64,000 nt of DNA from Ramlibacter paludis (GCF_022012305.1 NZ_JAKLTM010000002.1:186001-250000); one strand, 5' to 3'. Counted from the first letter of the stretch, positions 33,073 through 42,703 are shown. Made by a program: numbers and translations. Notes: generated by a model from the letters alone, not told the origin.

Positions 33073-33232
33073 ACGGTGCAGCCCCTCCAAATGGAGGAGG
33101 GCGAGCCTTTCTTTGACGACGGGCGGCAGCGCCGGGGTAACGGACGGTTGTTGCTAGTTGTATCTAGTGAAGCATACAGTTACAGGCACCCGGCCATGAG
33201 GAGCCGGTTTCTCCCAGCCACCGGAGTTGCCC

Positions 33233-34264
33233 ATGTCGAAGCTTGCTTCCGTCCTCGCCACGTCCACCGCAGCGCTGCTCGTCGCTGCCGGCCTAGCCGC
33301 CTGCGCCGGCGCCGACTCCGGTGAACGCGTTCCCGCCGCCGCCACCGCCGACCGTGCCTGGCTGTTGCCGGCCTCCATTCCCCAGCCCGCCGAGAACCCC
33401 AGCACGCCCGCGCGCGTGGCGCTTGGCAAGGCGCTGTTCTTCGATACGCGGCTGTCCGGTCCCTCCGGGATGTCCTGCGCTTCCTGCCACGAACCCACGC
33501 TGGGCTGGTCGGACGGCCGCAAGACCTCCGCGGTCGGCAAGGACGTGATGACGCGCGCCTCGCCCACCGTGCTGAACGTCGGCTACAACACCCAGTTCAC
33601 CTGGGACGGCCGCAAGAAGTCGCTGGAAGACCACGCGATGGGTCCGCACCGGCACCTGAGCGTCGCCGACTACAAGGCGTCCGCCGAGCGGCTCGGCGCC
33701 CTGGAGGGGTACCAGAAGATGTTCGCCGCCGCCTACCCGGGCGAGGCGATCACGCAGGAAAGCATCTCCAAGGCCCTGGCCGTGTTCCAGCGCTCGCTGG
33801 TCTCCACCGATTCCAACTTCGACCGCTGGGTCGCGGGCGACCGCACGGCGCTGACGCCCGCGCAGTACCGCGGCTTCAAGCTGTTCACCGACCCGGCCAA
33901 GGCCAACTGCGCGGCCTGCCACAACGGCCCCAACTTCACCGACAACGGCTTCCACAACGTGGGCCTGAAGTCCGGCGACGTCGGCCGCTACGCCTTCCGC
34001 AAGCTCGATGCCATGAAGGGCGCGTTCAAGACGCCGACCCTGCGCGACATCGAGAACACCGCGCCCTACTTCCACGACGGCTCGGCCGCCACGCTGCGCG
34101 AGGTGGTGGAGTACTACGCGCGCGGCGGCGAGGACGCCAGCAACCGCTCGCCCGACGTGCGCAAGCTGGACCTGACGGAGCGCGACAAGGAGGACCTGGT
34201 CGCCTTCCTGCGCGCCCTCACCGGCCGCCACGCCGCCTTCGTGCCGCCGCAGCTGCCGCAATAA
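33233..34264 (+). CDS. Di-haem cytochrome c peroxidase family lipoprotein
   Basis: A 343-residue periplasmic di-haem protein of the CcpA/MauG superfamily. It reduces hydrogen peroxide with electrons from small cytochromes or cupredoxins. The N-terminus ends in a lipobox LAAC (C24), so it should be membrane-anchored. The haem sites are C82-A-S-C-H and CAACH near residue 224; a downstream Met or His in the YFHDGSA region is the usual distal ligand. The ATG at 33233 has CCGGAG upstream. The chemoreceptor-like, cupredoxin and cytochrome c genes follow closely, so electron donors are encoded nearby. Confidence 0.92.
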   Translation: MSKLASVLATSTAALLVAAGLAACAGADSGERVPAAATADRAWLLPASIPQPAENPSTPARVALGKALFFDTRLSGPSGMSCASCHEPTLGWSDGRKTSAVGKDVMTRASPTVLNVGYNTQFTWDGRKKSLEDHAMGPHRHLSVADYKASAERLGALEGYQKMFAAAYPGEAITQESISKALAVFQRSLVSTDSNFDRWVAGDRTALTPAQYRGFKLFTDPAKANCAACHNGPNFTDNGFHNVGLKSGDVGRYAFRKLDAMKGAFKTPTLRDIENTAPYFHDGSAATLREVVEYYARGGEDASNRSPDVRKLDLTERDKEDLVAFLRALTGRHAAFVPPQLPQ

Positions 34265-34289
34265 GACAAGAAGCCAAAGGGGGGAGCCC

Positions 34290-35861
34290 ATGAGCAAGGC
34301 GGCCGCCACGGCGGACACCTTCGTTCCCTTCGCGTCCGCGACCGGGGGCGAGGCGCCGGAGCGGCGCGGCCGCCCGCGCAGCGCGGTCGCGCGCTGGAAA
34401 CGCCAGCTCACCTGGTTCGCCACCAGCCTCACCGCGCTGGTGGTGGTCGTCGCCGGCATCTCGGCGCTCGCCATGTGGCTGGTGATCTCCGAAGTGGAGC
34501 GCGCGCAGGCGGCCGACGAGGCCCGCTCGCGCGCCGCCGTCGACACGCGGCTGGCCGTCGTCGAAGTCGAAAGCCTGCTCGCCCGCACCATCGCCGAGGA
34601 AGACCCGGCCAAGGTCCGCGCTGCCGCGGTCGCTTCGATCGCCGCTGCCGCGCGCCTGGAAGACGCGGTGACCGCGTTGCGCGCGGCGCTGCCCGGCAAC
34701 GCCAACGCCGAGGAAATGGGCCGGCTGGTCGAGAACGTCAAGGAGCCGCGCGTGCAGGTGATCGTGCTCGCGCGCAAGGGCGCCCGCGCCGAAGCCACGG
34801 CCGCGCGGCAGGCGATCGCGGAGCCGCTCAAGCGCATCGACACCGTCTCCACCAGCCTGCTGGAAGACCAGGCCGCCGCGCGCCAGATGGCCGGCGAGCA
34901 GCGCGCCGCGCTGTTCCAGCGCATGCTGTTTGCCCTGCTCGCGACGGCGGTCCTCAGCACCGCGACGGGCATCCTGTTCTACCGGCGGCTGCAGAGGCGC
35001 TTCTCCCCGGTGGAGCAGCTGCTGGAAGAAGTGGCCCACAGCGCCGGCGAACTCGCCTCGGGCGGCCAGGAGCTCGACGGACTGAACGGCGAAGTACAGC
35101 GCTCCAACCACGCGCTGCGCGTGCTGCTGCAGCGCTTCCAGGAAGCCGCGCAGACCATGACGCAGGAAGCCGACGGCTGCTTGCAGGGCGTGGAGCAGCT
35201 CGATCGCACCTGCCAGGAATCGGCCAGCATGTCGCGCCGCCATGCCGAGGAAGCCGCCGGCGTCGCCGCGCAGATCGGCGCGACCACCGCCCGCCTGCAC
35301 GCCCTGCTGGAGACCACGCAGGCGCTGGGCCACAGCCGCGGCGAGATCGCGCGCTTTGCCGACCAGATCGAAAGCATCTCTTTCACCACCCGCCTGCTGT
35401 CCTTGAACGCGGCGGTGGAAGCCGCGCGCGCCGGCGCGGCCGGCCGCGGCTTCTCGGTGATCGCCAGCTCGGTGCGCAAGCTGTCCGAAGACACGCAGGA
35501 GGCCGCGCTGCAGATCCGCCGCGCCAGCGAAGACATCACCCGCGGCCTGGCCGCCACCACGCAGTCCGTGCAGGAAACCAGCGAAGCCATGGACGCCGGC
35601 GCCGGCCGCATCGCCGCGCTCGACACCTCCGCGCGCTCCAACCAGGCGCTGGCCGAAGGCATGCACCGCGAAGTGCAGGGCCTGCGCGGCAGCTTCCAGC
35701 GCCAGGTGGAACGCGTGCGCTCCATCGACCAGGCTTCCCAGGCCGTGGGCGAACAGCTGGCCGACGGCGACCGCCATGCGCAGCTGCTGGACACCACCTC
35801 GACCTCGCTGGCCGGCACCTCCTCCGCGCTGTTGCAGCGCCTGTCCAACCTGCAGGCCTGA
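34290..35861 (+). CDS. Methyl-accepting chemotaxis-like transducer
   Basis: A 523-residue membrane protein. There are two membrane helices, near residues 43-67 and 213-232, enclosing a helical periplasmic region rich in Ala/Glu. The cytoplasmic part is a long coiled coil whose hairpin tip reads IESISFTTRLLSLNAAVEAA then RAGAAGRGFSVIASSVRKLS, a variant of the MCP signalling tip (canonical IAxQTNLLALNAAIEAARAGE). No clear HAMP domain or C-terminal CheR pentapeptide is present. It lies 25 nt after the peroxidase gene and 27 nt before the cupredoxin gene, suggesting a redox-linked signal. Confidence 0.85.
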   Translation: MSKAAATADTFVPFASATGGEAPERRGRPRSAVARWKRQLTWFATSLTALVVVVAGISALAMWLVISEVERAQAADEARSRAAVDTRLAVVEVESLLARTIAEEDPAKVRAAAVASIAAAARLEDAVTALRAALPGNANAEEMGRLVENVKEPRVQVIVLARKGARAEATAARQAIAEPLKRIDTVSTSLLEDQAAARQMAGEQRAALFQRMLFALLATAVLSTATGILFYRRLQRRFSPVEQLLEEVAHSAGELASGGQELDGLNGEVQRSNHALRVLLQRFQEAAQTMTQEADGCLQGVEQLDRTCQESASMSRRHAEEAAGVAAQIGATTARLHALLETTQALGHSRGEIARFADQIESISFTTRLLSLNAAVEAARAGAAGRGFSVIASSVRKLSEDTQEAALQIRRASEDITRGLAATTQSVQETSEAMDAGAGRIAALDTSARSNQALAEGMHREVQGLRGSFQRQVERVRSIDQASQAVGEQLADGDRHAQLLDTTSTSLAGTSSALLQRLSNLQA

Positions 35862-35888
35862 CCTGCGCCAACCACCCCCGGAGCTCCC

Positions 35889-36209
35889 ATGACCCGCATT
35901 TCCGCCCTCGCTCTCGCTTTGTGCGCCCTGTCCATCGGGCAGGCGCAGGCCGGCGAACACGTCGTCACCCAGAAGGGCAAGGCCTTCTCCACCAAGAAGA
36001 TCACCGTGCAGCAGGGCGACAGCGTGCGCTTCGTCAACGACGATCCCTTCGCCCACAACATCTTCTCGCTCTCCGACGTCAAGAGCTTCGACCTCGGCTC
36101 CTACGGCCAGGGCCAGTCGAAGGCGGTCGTGATGGACAAGGCCGGCACGGTGGACGTCGAGTGCGCGGTGCATCCCGACATGAAGATGACCGTCGAGGTC
36201 AGGAAGTGA
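35889..36209 (+). CDS. Cupredoxin (plastocyanin/azurin-like copper protein)
   Basis: A 106-residue periplasmic type-1 copper protein. Residues 1-21 are a signal peptide (ending AQA). Ligands can be read as His in FAHNIFS, then Cys, His and Met in VECAVHPDMKM, the plastocyanin-like order C-x2-H-x2-M. It is a likely small electron carrier for the peroxidase and cytochromes. Its stop overlaps the GTG of the cytochrome gene (GTGA). Confidence 0.92.
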   Translation: MTRISALALALCALSIGQAQAGEHVVTQKGKAFSTKKITVQQGDSVRFVNDDPFAHNIFSLSDVKSFDLGSYGQGQSKAVVMDKAGTVDVECAVHPDMKMTVEVRK

Positions 36210-36616
36210 AGCGTGCGGCCCTGCTGGCCGCGGCGCTGCTGCTGTCCCTGCAAGCCGCTGCGCAATTGAGCAGCGCCTACGCGCAGGTGGTCACCACGAC
36301 GGCTCGGCCGCTGCTGGCGCGCGACGGGCCCGACGCGACCGTCTTTCGCGGCAGCCTGGTCTTCTTCAACTACTGCGTCACCTGCCACGGCCCCAATGCC
36401 GACGGCAACGGGCGCGCCGCGCGCCTGTACGATCCGCGCCCCGCGAACCTGCGCGCGAGCGACAAGAACGCCGCGTACATGCGGCTGATGGTGCGCCTCG
36501 GCGGCAAGGGCATGGGCCGCTCGGAGTTCATGCCGCCCTGGGGCGAGGAACTCACCGACGAACAGATCGGCGACGTGGTGAGCTACCTGCAGTCGATCAA
36601 CGTCCGCCACCAGTAA
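36206..36616 (+). CDS. Small c-type cytochrome
   Basis: A 136-residue mono-haem cytochrome c. It starts with GTG at 36206 overlapping the cupredoxin stop, and reads MKRAALLAAALLLSLQAAAQ as signal peptide. The haem motif CVTCH is near residue 57; the axial Met is probably in SEFMPPWG. It ends the run peroxidase-transducer-cupredoxin-cytochrome and is probably co-transcribed. The ankyrin gene is convergent, 6 nt away. Confidence 0.9.
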   Translation: MKRAALLAAALLLSLQAAAQLSSAYAQVVTTTARPLLARDGPDATVFRGSLVFFNYCVTCHGPNADGNGRAARLYDPRPANLRASDKNAAYMRLMVRLGGKGMGRSEFMPPWGEELTDEQIGDVVSYLQSINVRHQ

Positions 36617-36622
36617 GGCGGC

Positions 36623-37279
36623 TCAAGGCGCGAGCAGCTGCGCCAGCTTCGGCTGGTTCGCGTCGCGCGCGATGTCCGCCGCCGTCTTGCCGCGGTCGTC
36701 GCGCAGGCTGCGGTCGGCCCCGCGCTCCAGCAGCAGCTTCGCCGTTTCCTCCTGCCCCTGCCCCGCGGCCCACATCAGCAACGTGAGCTGGGCGTCGAGC
36801 CGCGCGTTGACGTGGGTTCCGGCCTGCAACAGCGCCAGCAGGCAGTCGGTGCAGCCTTGCGCGGCCGCATAGGTCGCGGCGGTCTTGCGGATGCGGTCCA
36901 CCGGCTCGATACGCGCGCCGGCCGCCAGCAGGCGTCGCACCAGCGCGCCGTTGCCGGCAAAGCTGGCGCCCATCAGCGGCGTCACGCCGGCCAGGTTCGC
37001 AAGATTGACGTCGGCCTTCGCGGCCAGCAGCACCTCGACCAGCTCGGCATTGCCGCGGCTGGCAGCGAGGTTCAGCGCCGAGTCGCCGTTGCGGTCACGC
37101 GAGTTGGCGTCGGCGCCGTCCGCCAGCAGCTCGCGCGTGCGCGCCAGGTTGGCGGCGCGCGCGGCCACCAGCAACTGGCCGTTCATGTTGATGTTGTCCA
37201 TGCCCTTTTGGGCAAGTGCGCCCAGCGCCTGCCCCGCGAGCAGCAGGACCAGCACGATGCGGGCGATCCGGTAGGCCAT
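36623..37279 (-). CDS. Exported ankyrin-repeat protein
   Basis: A 218-residue protein with a signal peptide (residues 1-23, ending ALAQ) and five or so ankyrin repeats from about residue 35 to the end (for example [40 protein letters not shown]). Periplasmic ankyrin proteins such as AnkB accompany catalases and peroxidases in some proteobacteria. Here the neighbours are a di-haem peroxidase cluster and a PQQ dehydrogenase, so a protective or assembly role is possible but unproven. It is divergent from the PQQ dehydrogenase gene (117-bp gap). Confidence 0.88.
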   Translation of the reverse strand: MAYRIARIVLVLLLAGQALGALAQKGMDNINMNGQLLVAARAANLARTRELLADGADANSRDRNGDSALNLAASRGNAELVEVLLAAKADVNLANLAGVTPLMGASFAGNGALVRRLLAAGARIEPVDRIRKTAATYAAAQGCTDCLLALLQAGTHVNARLDAQLTLLMWAAGQGQEETAKLLLERGADRSLRDDRGKTAADIARDANQPKLAQLLAP

Positions 37280-37396
37280 GCGCCACCTCCTTGTCTTGGA
37301 GACGCGAAATCATCATACTGGCCCGGACCGCGATCAACAGCGGCCAGCCCGACGCTTGCGCGCCGGACTTCACTCACCCGACGAGGAGAAGTCTTT

Positions 37397-39115
37397 ATGC
37401 AAGTCGTACCCCCCCTCCCCCATTGGCTTGCCGCACTCGGCCTCTGCGCCCTGGCGGCGGCGGCGCCCGCGCAGGAAATCCAGGGCCAGCGCAGCGCCGG
37501 CCCCAGCATGATCGTCAAGGCCCCGGACGTCTCGCAGGCCATGCTGAACGCGGCCGACCGGCAGGACGTCAACTGGCTGCACACCAACGGCGGCTATGCG
37601 CAGCAGCGCTACTACCCCGGCTCGCAGATCAACACCGGCAACGTCAAGCGCCTGCGCCCGGTGTTCCTGTTCCAGACCGAGGTGAAGGAGTCGATGGAAA
37701 CCGCGCCCATCGTGGTGGACGGCATCATGTACATGACGACCGCCTTCAACCACGTGTATGCGCTGGATGCCGCGAGCGGCCGCCAGTTCTGGCACTACAA
37801 GCACAAGATGGGGCCGATCACCACCTTCTGCTGCGGCCCCAACAACCGCGGCGTGGCGATCGAAGGCGGCCGCCTGTTCATGGGCACGCTGGACGCCAAG
37901 CTCGTGGCACTGGACGCGAAGAGCGGCCAGCTGCTGTGGGAAACGCAGATCGCCGATCCCGAAAAGGGCTACAGCGAAACGATGGCGCCGACGGTCGTCG
38001 ACGGCAAGGTGCTGATCGGCACCAACGGCGGCGAGTACGGCATCCGCGGCTTCGTGAAGGCCTTCGACTCGAAGGACGGCAAGCTGCTGTGGACCTTCTA
38101 CACCATCCCCGAGAAGGGGCACGAGGGCGTGTGGGCCGAGAACGACCTCACCGGCCGCAACATGAAGCGCAACATCGCGGCCGAACGCGAGTCGCTGGCG
38201 CGCGACCCGAACTTCTACCAGACGCTGGGCGGCGGCGTGTGGATGAATCCGGCGGTCGACCTGCAGACGCGCACGATCTTCTTCGTGGTGGGCAACCCCT
38301 CGCCCGACCTGTTCGGCGCGGAGCGCCCGGGCGACAACCTCTACACCGACTCGATGGTGGCGGTGGACCTGGACACCGGCGCCTACAAGTGGCACTCGCA
38401 GTACATAGCGCACGACGTGTGGGACCTCGATGCGGTCAGCCCGCCCATCCTGGTCGACGCGCGCGATGCGAGCGGCAAGATGGTTCCGGCCGTGCTCCAC
38501 GGCGGCAAGACCGGCCACGTGTACGTGCACGACCGCGCCACCGGCAAGCTGATTCGCTACTCCGAGGCGATGATCCCGCAGGAGAACATGTGGGTGCTGC
38601 CGACCGCGAACGGGGCGCGCATGCTGCCTGGCGCCAACGGCGGCGTGGAGTGGTCGCCGATGGCCTTCCACCCGAAGTTTCGCAACGTCTACGCGCTGAA
38701 CCTGCACCAGCCCATGACCTACCACGTGGAAGCCAGCAAGTACCCGGGCGGCAAGCTCTGGCTGGGCGGCGCCTTCAAGGTGATCGAGGGCGAAAAGCAA
38801 TGGGGACGCCTCGCGGCCGTCAACATCGACACCGGCAAGATGGCCTGGAAGTTCGACACCGAGCAGCCCCTGATCGGCGGCGCGCTGGCCACCGGCGGCG
38901 ACCTCGTGTTCTACGGCGAAGGCAACGGCCTGTTCCGTGCGCTGCATGCGGGCACCGGCCAGCTGCTGTGGGAATTCAACTGCGGCGCCGGCGCCAACGC
39001 CATGCCCGTCAGCTACAGCGTGAAGGGGAAGCAGTACGTCGCCATGGGCTGCGGCGGCAACACCCAGCTCGATTTCAAGCGGGGCAACACGCTGGCCGTG
39101 TTCGCGCTGGATTGA
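37397..39115 (+). CDS. PQQ-dependent alcohol dehydrogenase (methanol/ethanol type)
   Basis: A 572-residue periplasmic quinoprotein with an eight-bladed propeller. Residues 1-26 are a signal peptide. The vicinal disulfide C145-C146 in TTFCCGPNN, the metal ligands E213 (NGGEYGIRG) and N300 (VVGNPSP), and the catalytic D343 in HDVWDLD are visible. The residue two after the catalytic Asp is Asp (D345), the feature linked to lanthanide use in XoxF. No haem domain is fused; the cytochrome c4-like gene 4 nt downstream is the likely acceptor. GAGGAGAAG precedes the ATG. Confidence 0.92.
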   Translation: MQVVPPLPHWLAALGLCALAAAAPAQEIQGQRSAGPSMIVKAPDVSQAMLNAADRQDVNWLHTNGGYAQQRYYPGSQINTGNVKRLRPVFLFQTEVKESMETAPIVVDGIMYMTTAFNHVYALDAASGRQFWHYKHKMGPITTFCCGPNNRGVAIEGGRLFMGTLDAKLVALDAKSGQLLWETQIADPEKGYSETMAPTVVDGKVLIGTNGGEYGIRGFVKAFDSKDGKLLWTFYTIPEKGHEGVWAENDLTGRNMKRNIAAERESLARDPNFYQTLGGGVWMNPAVDLQTRTIFFVVGNPSPDLFGAERPGDNLYTDSMVAVDLDTGAYKWHSQYIAHDVWDLDAVSPPILVDARDASGKMVPAVLHGGKTGHVYVHDRATGKLIRYSEAMIPQENMWVLPTANGARMLPGANGGVEWSPMAFHPKFRNVYALNLHQPMTYHVEASKYPGGKLWLGGAFKVIEGEKQWGRLAAVNIDTGKMAWKFDTEQPLIGGALATGGDLVFYGEGNGLFRALHAGTGQLLWEFNCGAGANAMPVSYSVKGKQYVAMGCGGNTQLDFKRGNTLAVFALD

Positions 39116-39119
39116 AGCC

Positions 39120-39701
39120 TTGACGTTGCACGCCGTCTTCCTCGCCGGCGCGCTGCTCGCAGGCCTCGCACCCGCGGTGGCGCAGGACACGGAGGCCGTG
39201 CGCGCCAAGACGCAGGTCTGCGCCGCGTGCCACGGGCCGGACGGCAACGCCGTCTCGGCCGACTTCCCGAGCCTGGCCGGCCAGACCTGGCGCTACCTCT
39301 ACATCCAGCTCAAGGACTACCAGGAGGGCCGGCGCAGCAACCCGCTGATGTCGCCCATGGCGGCCAACCTCACGCGCGAGGACATGATTGCCATCGCGAA
39401 CTTCTATGCGGCGCAGCCGCTGAAGCCATCCACCTTCAAGGTCGACGAGGCGAAGGCCAAGCTCGGCAAGGCGAAGTCGGAGGAAACGCTCTGCACCATG
39501 TGCCACCTCGGCGGCTTCCTCGGGCAGAACGAGATCCCGCGCGTGGCCGGGCAAGGCTACGCGTACATCGTCGCCCAGCTCAAGGCCTTCAAGGACCGCA
39601 CCCGCACGAACGACGCCGGCACCATGACCAGCGTCGCCCGCACCCTGGGCGATGCGGACATCGAGAACCTCGGCCACTACCTCACCGGACTGCGCCCGTA
39701 G
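39120..39701 (+). CDS. Di-haem cytochrome c4-like protein
   Basis: A 193-residue periplasmic protein with two cytochrome c domains: CAACH near residue 35 and CTMCH near residue 124, each followed by a Met-containing loop (LMSPMAANL, TMTSVAR). Residues 1-21 are a signal peptide. The start is taken as the TTG at 39120, 4 nt after the PQQ dehydrogenase stop; a second TTG two codons later is possible. It probably receives electrons from the dehydrogenase and passes them to an oxidase. The stop is directly adjacent to the stop of the convergent small gene. Confidence 0.9.
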   Translation: MTLHAVFLAGALLAGLAPAVAQDTEAVRAKTQVCAACHGPDGNAVSADFPSLAGQTWRYLYIQLKDYQEGRRSNPLMSPMAANLTREDMIAIANFYAAQPLKPSTFKVDEAKAKLGKAKSEETLCTMCHLGGFLGQNEIPRVAGQGYAYIVAQLKAFKDRTRTNDAGTMTSVARTLGDADIENLGHYLTGLRP

Positions 39702-39965
39702 CTAGGTCGCGGGGTTCCAGCGAACCGTCACGCACTGCATGCGGTGCAGCATGCGCACGGCCTCCTGCTGGAACTGCGTCCGCTGGGCCTGCGAGAAGTC
39801 CGTGTACAGCTCGCTCAGGTCGAGCAGCACGGCTTCCCGCGGCCACGCCGCGCTGTCCACCTGCAGCACCTGGAGCAGGGAAAGCAATTGGCCCATCGTG
39901 GCCTCCCCCGCGAGGGTCACCCGGGTGTGCTGCGGGCCCGGCGTGACCTTGAAGTCGAAACTCAT
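39702..39965 (-). CDS. Small STAS-like protein
   Basis: An 87-residue protein. MSFDFKVTPGPQHTRVTLAG followed by LLDLSELYTDFSQAQRTQFQ resembles the SpoIIAA/STAS-like fold found in small acidic single-domain proteins, though no phosphorylatable Ser is in the classic position. The ATG at 39965 is preferred over a longer form because the family-like start lies there. It abuts the cytochrome c4 stop. The function is unknown. Confidence 0.6.
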   Translation of the reverse strand: MSFDFKVTPGPQHTRVTLAGEATMGQLLSLLQVLQVDSAAWPREAVLLDLSELYTDFSQAQRTQFQQEAVRMLHRMQCVTVRWNPAT

Positions 39966-40109
39966 GTCGACTTCATGGTGACATCCCCCCGCAAGAGGGT
40001 GTGTCAACTAATCGGTCGCGTGCGGCTTGAAACTTTTGTTGCCCTGCAATTCGCACCGCCCAGCCACGAACGGCAACAATGCACGCGAACTAAGCCCCGG
40101 CCGCGTTGC

Positions 40110-41723
40110 TCAGAACCCAGCGGCGAGCCCGTCGCGGCGCGAGTCGCTGGCGGCCACGTAACCTTCCTTGTCCGGCTGACCCATGCGCCAGATGAACTGG
40201 CCGGCGCCGAAGTCCTGGTAGCTGTCGTTGATGACTTCCACCTGGTGGCCGCGCGCGGACAGTTCCTGCACGGTCGCCTTGTCCATCTGCTGCTCGACGT
40301 TGATCTCGAGGCCGCTGTTGAAGCGCCAGCGCGGCGCGTCGCAGGCCGCCTGCGGGCTCTGCTTGTAGTCGAGCATGCGCACGGTGGTCTGCAGGTGGCC
40401 TTGCGGCTGCATGTTGCCGCCCATGACGCCGAAACTCATCACCGGCTGGCCGCCCTTGGTGAGGAAGGCGGGGATGATCGTGTGGAAGGGCCGCTTGCCC
40501 GGGGCCACCTGGTTGGGCCCCGGCTTCAGGCTGAAGCCGTGGCCGCGGTTCTGCAGGCTGACGCCGAACTCCGGCTCGACGCAGCCGGAGCCGAAGCCCA
40601 TGTAGTTGCTCTGGATGAAGCTGACCATCATGCCGTCCTGGTCGGCGGCGGTCAGGTAGATCGTGCCGCCCTTGACGAAGTTGCCGGCGCCGAAGGCCTG
40701 CGCCTTCTTCATGTCGATCAGCCGGGCGCGGCTCGCGAGGTAGGCGTCGTCGAGCAGCTGCTCGGTCGTCACCTCCATCGCGGAACGCTCGGCCACCTGC
40801 TTGTAGACGTCGGCGAAGGCCAGCTTCATGGCTTCGATCTGCACGTGCTGCGAGTCGGCGCCGTCGACCTTCATGGAGGCCAGGTCGAACTTCTCCGCAA
40901 TGCCCAGCGCCATCAGCGCGGCGATGCCTTGCCCGTTGGGCGGGATCTCGTGCAGCGTGTAGCCGCGGTAGTCACGCGCAATCGGCGTGACCCATTCCGG
41001 CTGGTAGGCCGCCAGGTCCTTCAGCGTGTGGACGCCGCCGTTCTGCGCGCTGAAGCGGGCCAGCGCCTCGGCGATCTCGCCTTCGTAGAAAGCCTTGCCC
41101 TTCGTTTCCGCGATGCACCGCAGCGCGCGCGCCGCCGCCGGGAACTGGAACAGCTCGCCGACGTTGGGCGAGCGCCCGCGCGGCAGGAAGCTCTGGGCAA
41201 AGCCGGGCAGCGCGCTCAGCTCCGGCCGCGCCGCCTCCCACTTCTGCTGCACGACCACGGGCATCAGGTAGCCGCGCTCGGCGATCTCGATCGCGGGCTG
41301 CAGCAGGTCGGCGAAGGGCAGCTTGCCGTAGCGCTCCGACAGCGCGGTCCACATGCCGACGGCGCCGGGGATGGTGGCCGAATCGATGCCGCGCTTGGGC
41401 GGCGTGGCGGCGGCGGCGCCGTACTTCTTCTCGAAGTACTGCGGCGTCCAGCCGGCGGGGGCCGGACCCGAGCCGTTGATGCCCTGCAGCTGCTTGCCGT
41501 CCCACAGGATGGCGAAGGCATCGCTGCCCAGGCCGTTGCTGACCGGCTCGCAGATGGTCATGGCGGCGGCGCATGCGATGGCCGCATCCACCGCGTTGCC
41601 GCCTTGCCAGAGGATGCGCAGGCCGGCCTGCGCGGCCAGCGGATGCGAGGTGGAGACGACGTTGCGCGCGAAGACGGGGATGCGCGTGGTCGGGTAGGGA
41701 TTGTGGAAGTCGAAGTGGTTCAT
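40110..41723 (-). CDS. Gamma-glutamyltransferase family protein
   Basis: A 537-residue N-terminal-nucleophile hydrolase related to gamma-glutamyltransferases and cephalosporin acylases. VSTSHPLAAQAGLRILWQGG and NAVDAAIACAAAMTICEP are the family's opening. The autoprocessing site should be T354 in VKGGTIYLTAADQDGMMVSF; the canonical TTH after the nucleophile is replaced by TIY. There is no signal peptide, so it may be cytoplasmic. It lies 5 nt after a Bug receptor gene on the same strand, suggesting uptake of its substrate. The substrate is uncertain, so no symbol is given. Confidence 0.87.
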   Translation of the reverse strand: MNHFDFHNPYPTTRIPVFARNVVSTSHPLAAQAGLRILWQGGNAVDAAIACAAAMTICEPVSNGLGSDAFAILWDGKQLQGINGSGPAPAGWTPQYFEKKYGAAAATPPKRGIDSATIPGAVGMWTALSERYGKLPFADLLQPAIEIAERGYLMPVVVQQKWEAARPELSALPGFAQSFLPRGRSPNVGELFQFPAAARALRCIAETKGKAFYEGEIAEALARFSAQNGGVHTLKDLAAYQPEWVTPIARDYRGYTLHEIPPNGQGIAALMALGIAEKFDLASMKVDGADSQHVQIEAMKLAFADVYKQVAERSAMEVTTEQLLDDAYLASRARLIDMKKAQAFGAGNFVKGGTIYLTAADQDGMMVSFIQSNYMGFGSGCVEPEFGVSLQNRGHGFSLKPGPNQVAPGKRPFHTIIPAFLTKGGQPVMSFGVMGGNMQPQGHLQTTVRMLDYKQSPQAACDAPRWRFNSGLEINVEQQMDKATVQELSARGHQVEVINDSYQDFGAGQFIWRMGQPDKEGYVAASDSRRDGLAAGF

Positions 41724-41728
41724 GCTGT

Positions 41729-42697
41729 TCAATCGGCGGTGAGGCCGCGCGCCTGGATGATCTTCTTCCACTTCGCGCGGTCCTGGTCGGTCATGGTGGC
41801 GAATTGCTGCGGCGTGCCGCCGGCGGGCTCGATGCCCAGGCGCGCGAGCCGCTCCTTCACGTCCGGGTCCTGCAGCGCCGCATTGGCCGCCGCATTCACC
41901 TTCGCGACGAGGTCGGCCGGCATGCCCTTGGGGCCGTACAGGCCGAACCAGGTGACCGACTCGAAGCCGGGCACCGTGTCCGACACCGGCGGCAGGTCGG
42001 GCAGCAGCGGCGAGCGCTTCAGGCTGGTGATGCCCAGCGCGCGCAGCCGGCCTTCCTTCACGTGCGGCAGGCCGCTGGGCAGCGAGTCGAACAGCACGTC
42101 GACCTTGCCGCTCACCAGGTCGGGAATCGCCAGCGCGGTGCCGCGGTAAGGGATGTGCACCAGGAACAACCCGGACTGCGCCTTGAACGCCTCCGCCGTC
42201 AGGTGGACGATGGTGCCGTTGCCGCTGCTGGCGTAATTGAGCTTGCCGGGGTTCTTGCGGGCGTAGTCGACCCACTCCTTCACCGTCTTGGCGGGCGAGC
42301 TGTTCGGCACCAGCATGATGCTGGGCGCATTGCCGACGTGGGCGATGGGCGCGAAGTCGGCCACCGCGTCGTAAGGCAGCTTGTTGCCGAAGCTCGGGCC
42401 GATGCTGTGCGTGCTGCTGGTGGCGAGCAGCAGCGTGTAGCCGTCGGCCGGCGCCTTGGCGACGATGTCGGAGCCTATGGTGCCGCCGGCGCCGGGCTTG
42501 TTGTCGACGATCACGTTCTGGCCGAGGCGCTCGCCCAGCTTCTGCGACACGGCGCGGGCAAAGATGTCGGTGGCGCCGCCGGCGGGGAAAGGCACCACCA
42601 GCCGGATCGGCTTGTTGGGGTAGCCCTGCGCCTGCGCGGCGGGCATGGCGAGGCCGGCCGCCAGGGCCAGCAGGAGGGGAGCGAACAGCTTCTTCAT
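41729..42697 (-). CDS. Bug-family tricarboxylate transporter receptor
   Basis: A 322-residue periplasmic binding protein of the Bug family. Residues 1-24 form a signal peptide (ending AAQAQG). Family signatures are YPNKPIRLVVPFPAGGATDI, KPGAGGTIGSDIVAKAPADG and YTLLLATSS. No TctA/TctB genes are nearby; orphan Bug receptors are common in Burkholderiales and share permeases or act as sensors. The ATG at 42697 was chosen by the signal peptide; it has no Shine-Dalgarno sequence, and TATGAT lies 6 nt ahead. It is followed by the GGT-family gene and is divergent from a LysR regulator. Confidence 0.92.
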   Translation of the reverse strand: MKKLFAPLLLALAAGLAMPAAQAQGYPNKPIRLVVPFPAGGATDIFARAVSQKLGERLGQNVIVDNKPGAGGTIGSDIVAKAPADGYTLLLATSSTHSIGPSFGNKLPYDAVADFAPIAHVGNAPSIMLVPNSSPAKTVKEWVDYARKNPGKLNYASSGNGTIVHLTAEAFKAQSGLFLVHIPYRGTALAIPDLVSGKVDVLFDSLPSGLPHVKEGRLRALGITSLKRSPLLPDLPPVSDTVPGFESVTWFGLYGPKGMPADLVAKVNAAANAALQDPDVKERLARLGIEPAGGTPQQFATMTDQDRAKWKKIIQARGLTAD

Positions 42698-42703
42698 CCG
42701 GCC

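Noticed and set aside
33084..33097. Hairpin CCTCC-AAAT-GGAGG after the quinate operon as terminator
   Set aside because: The stem is only 5 bp and the following sequence is not a clean T run.
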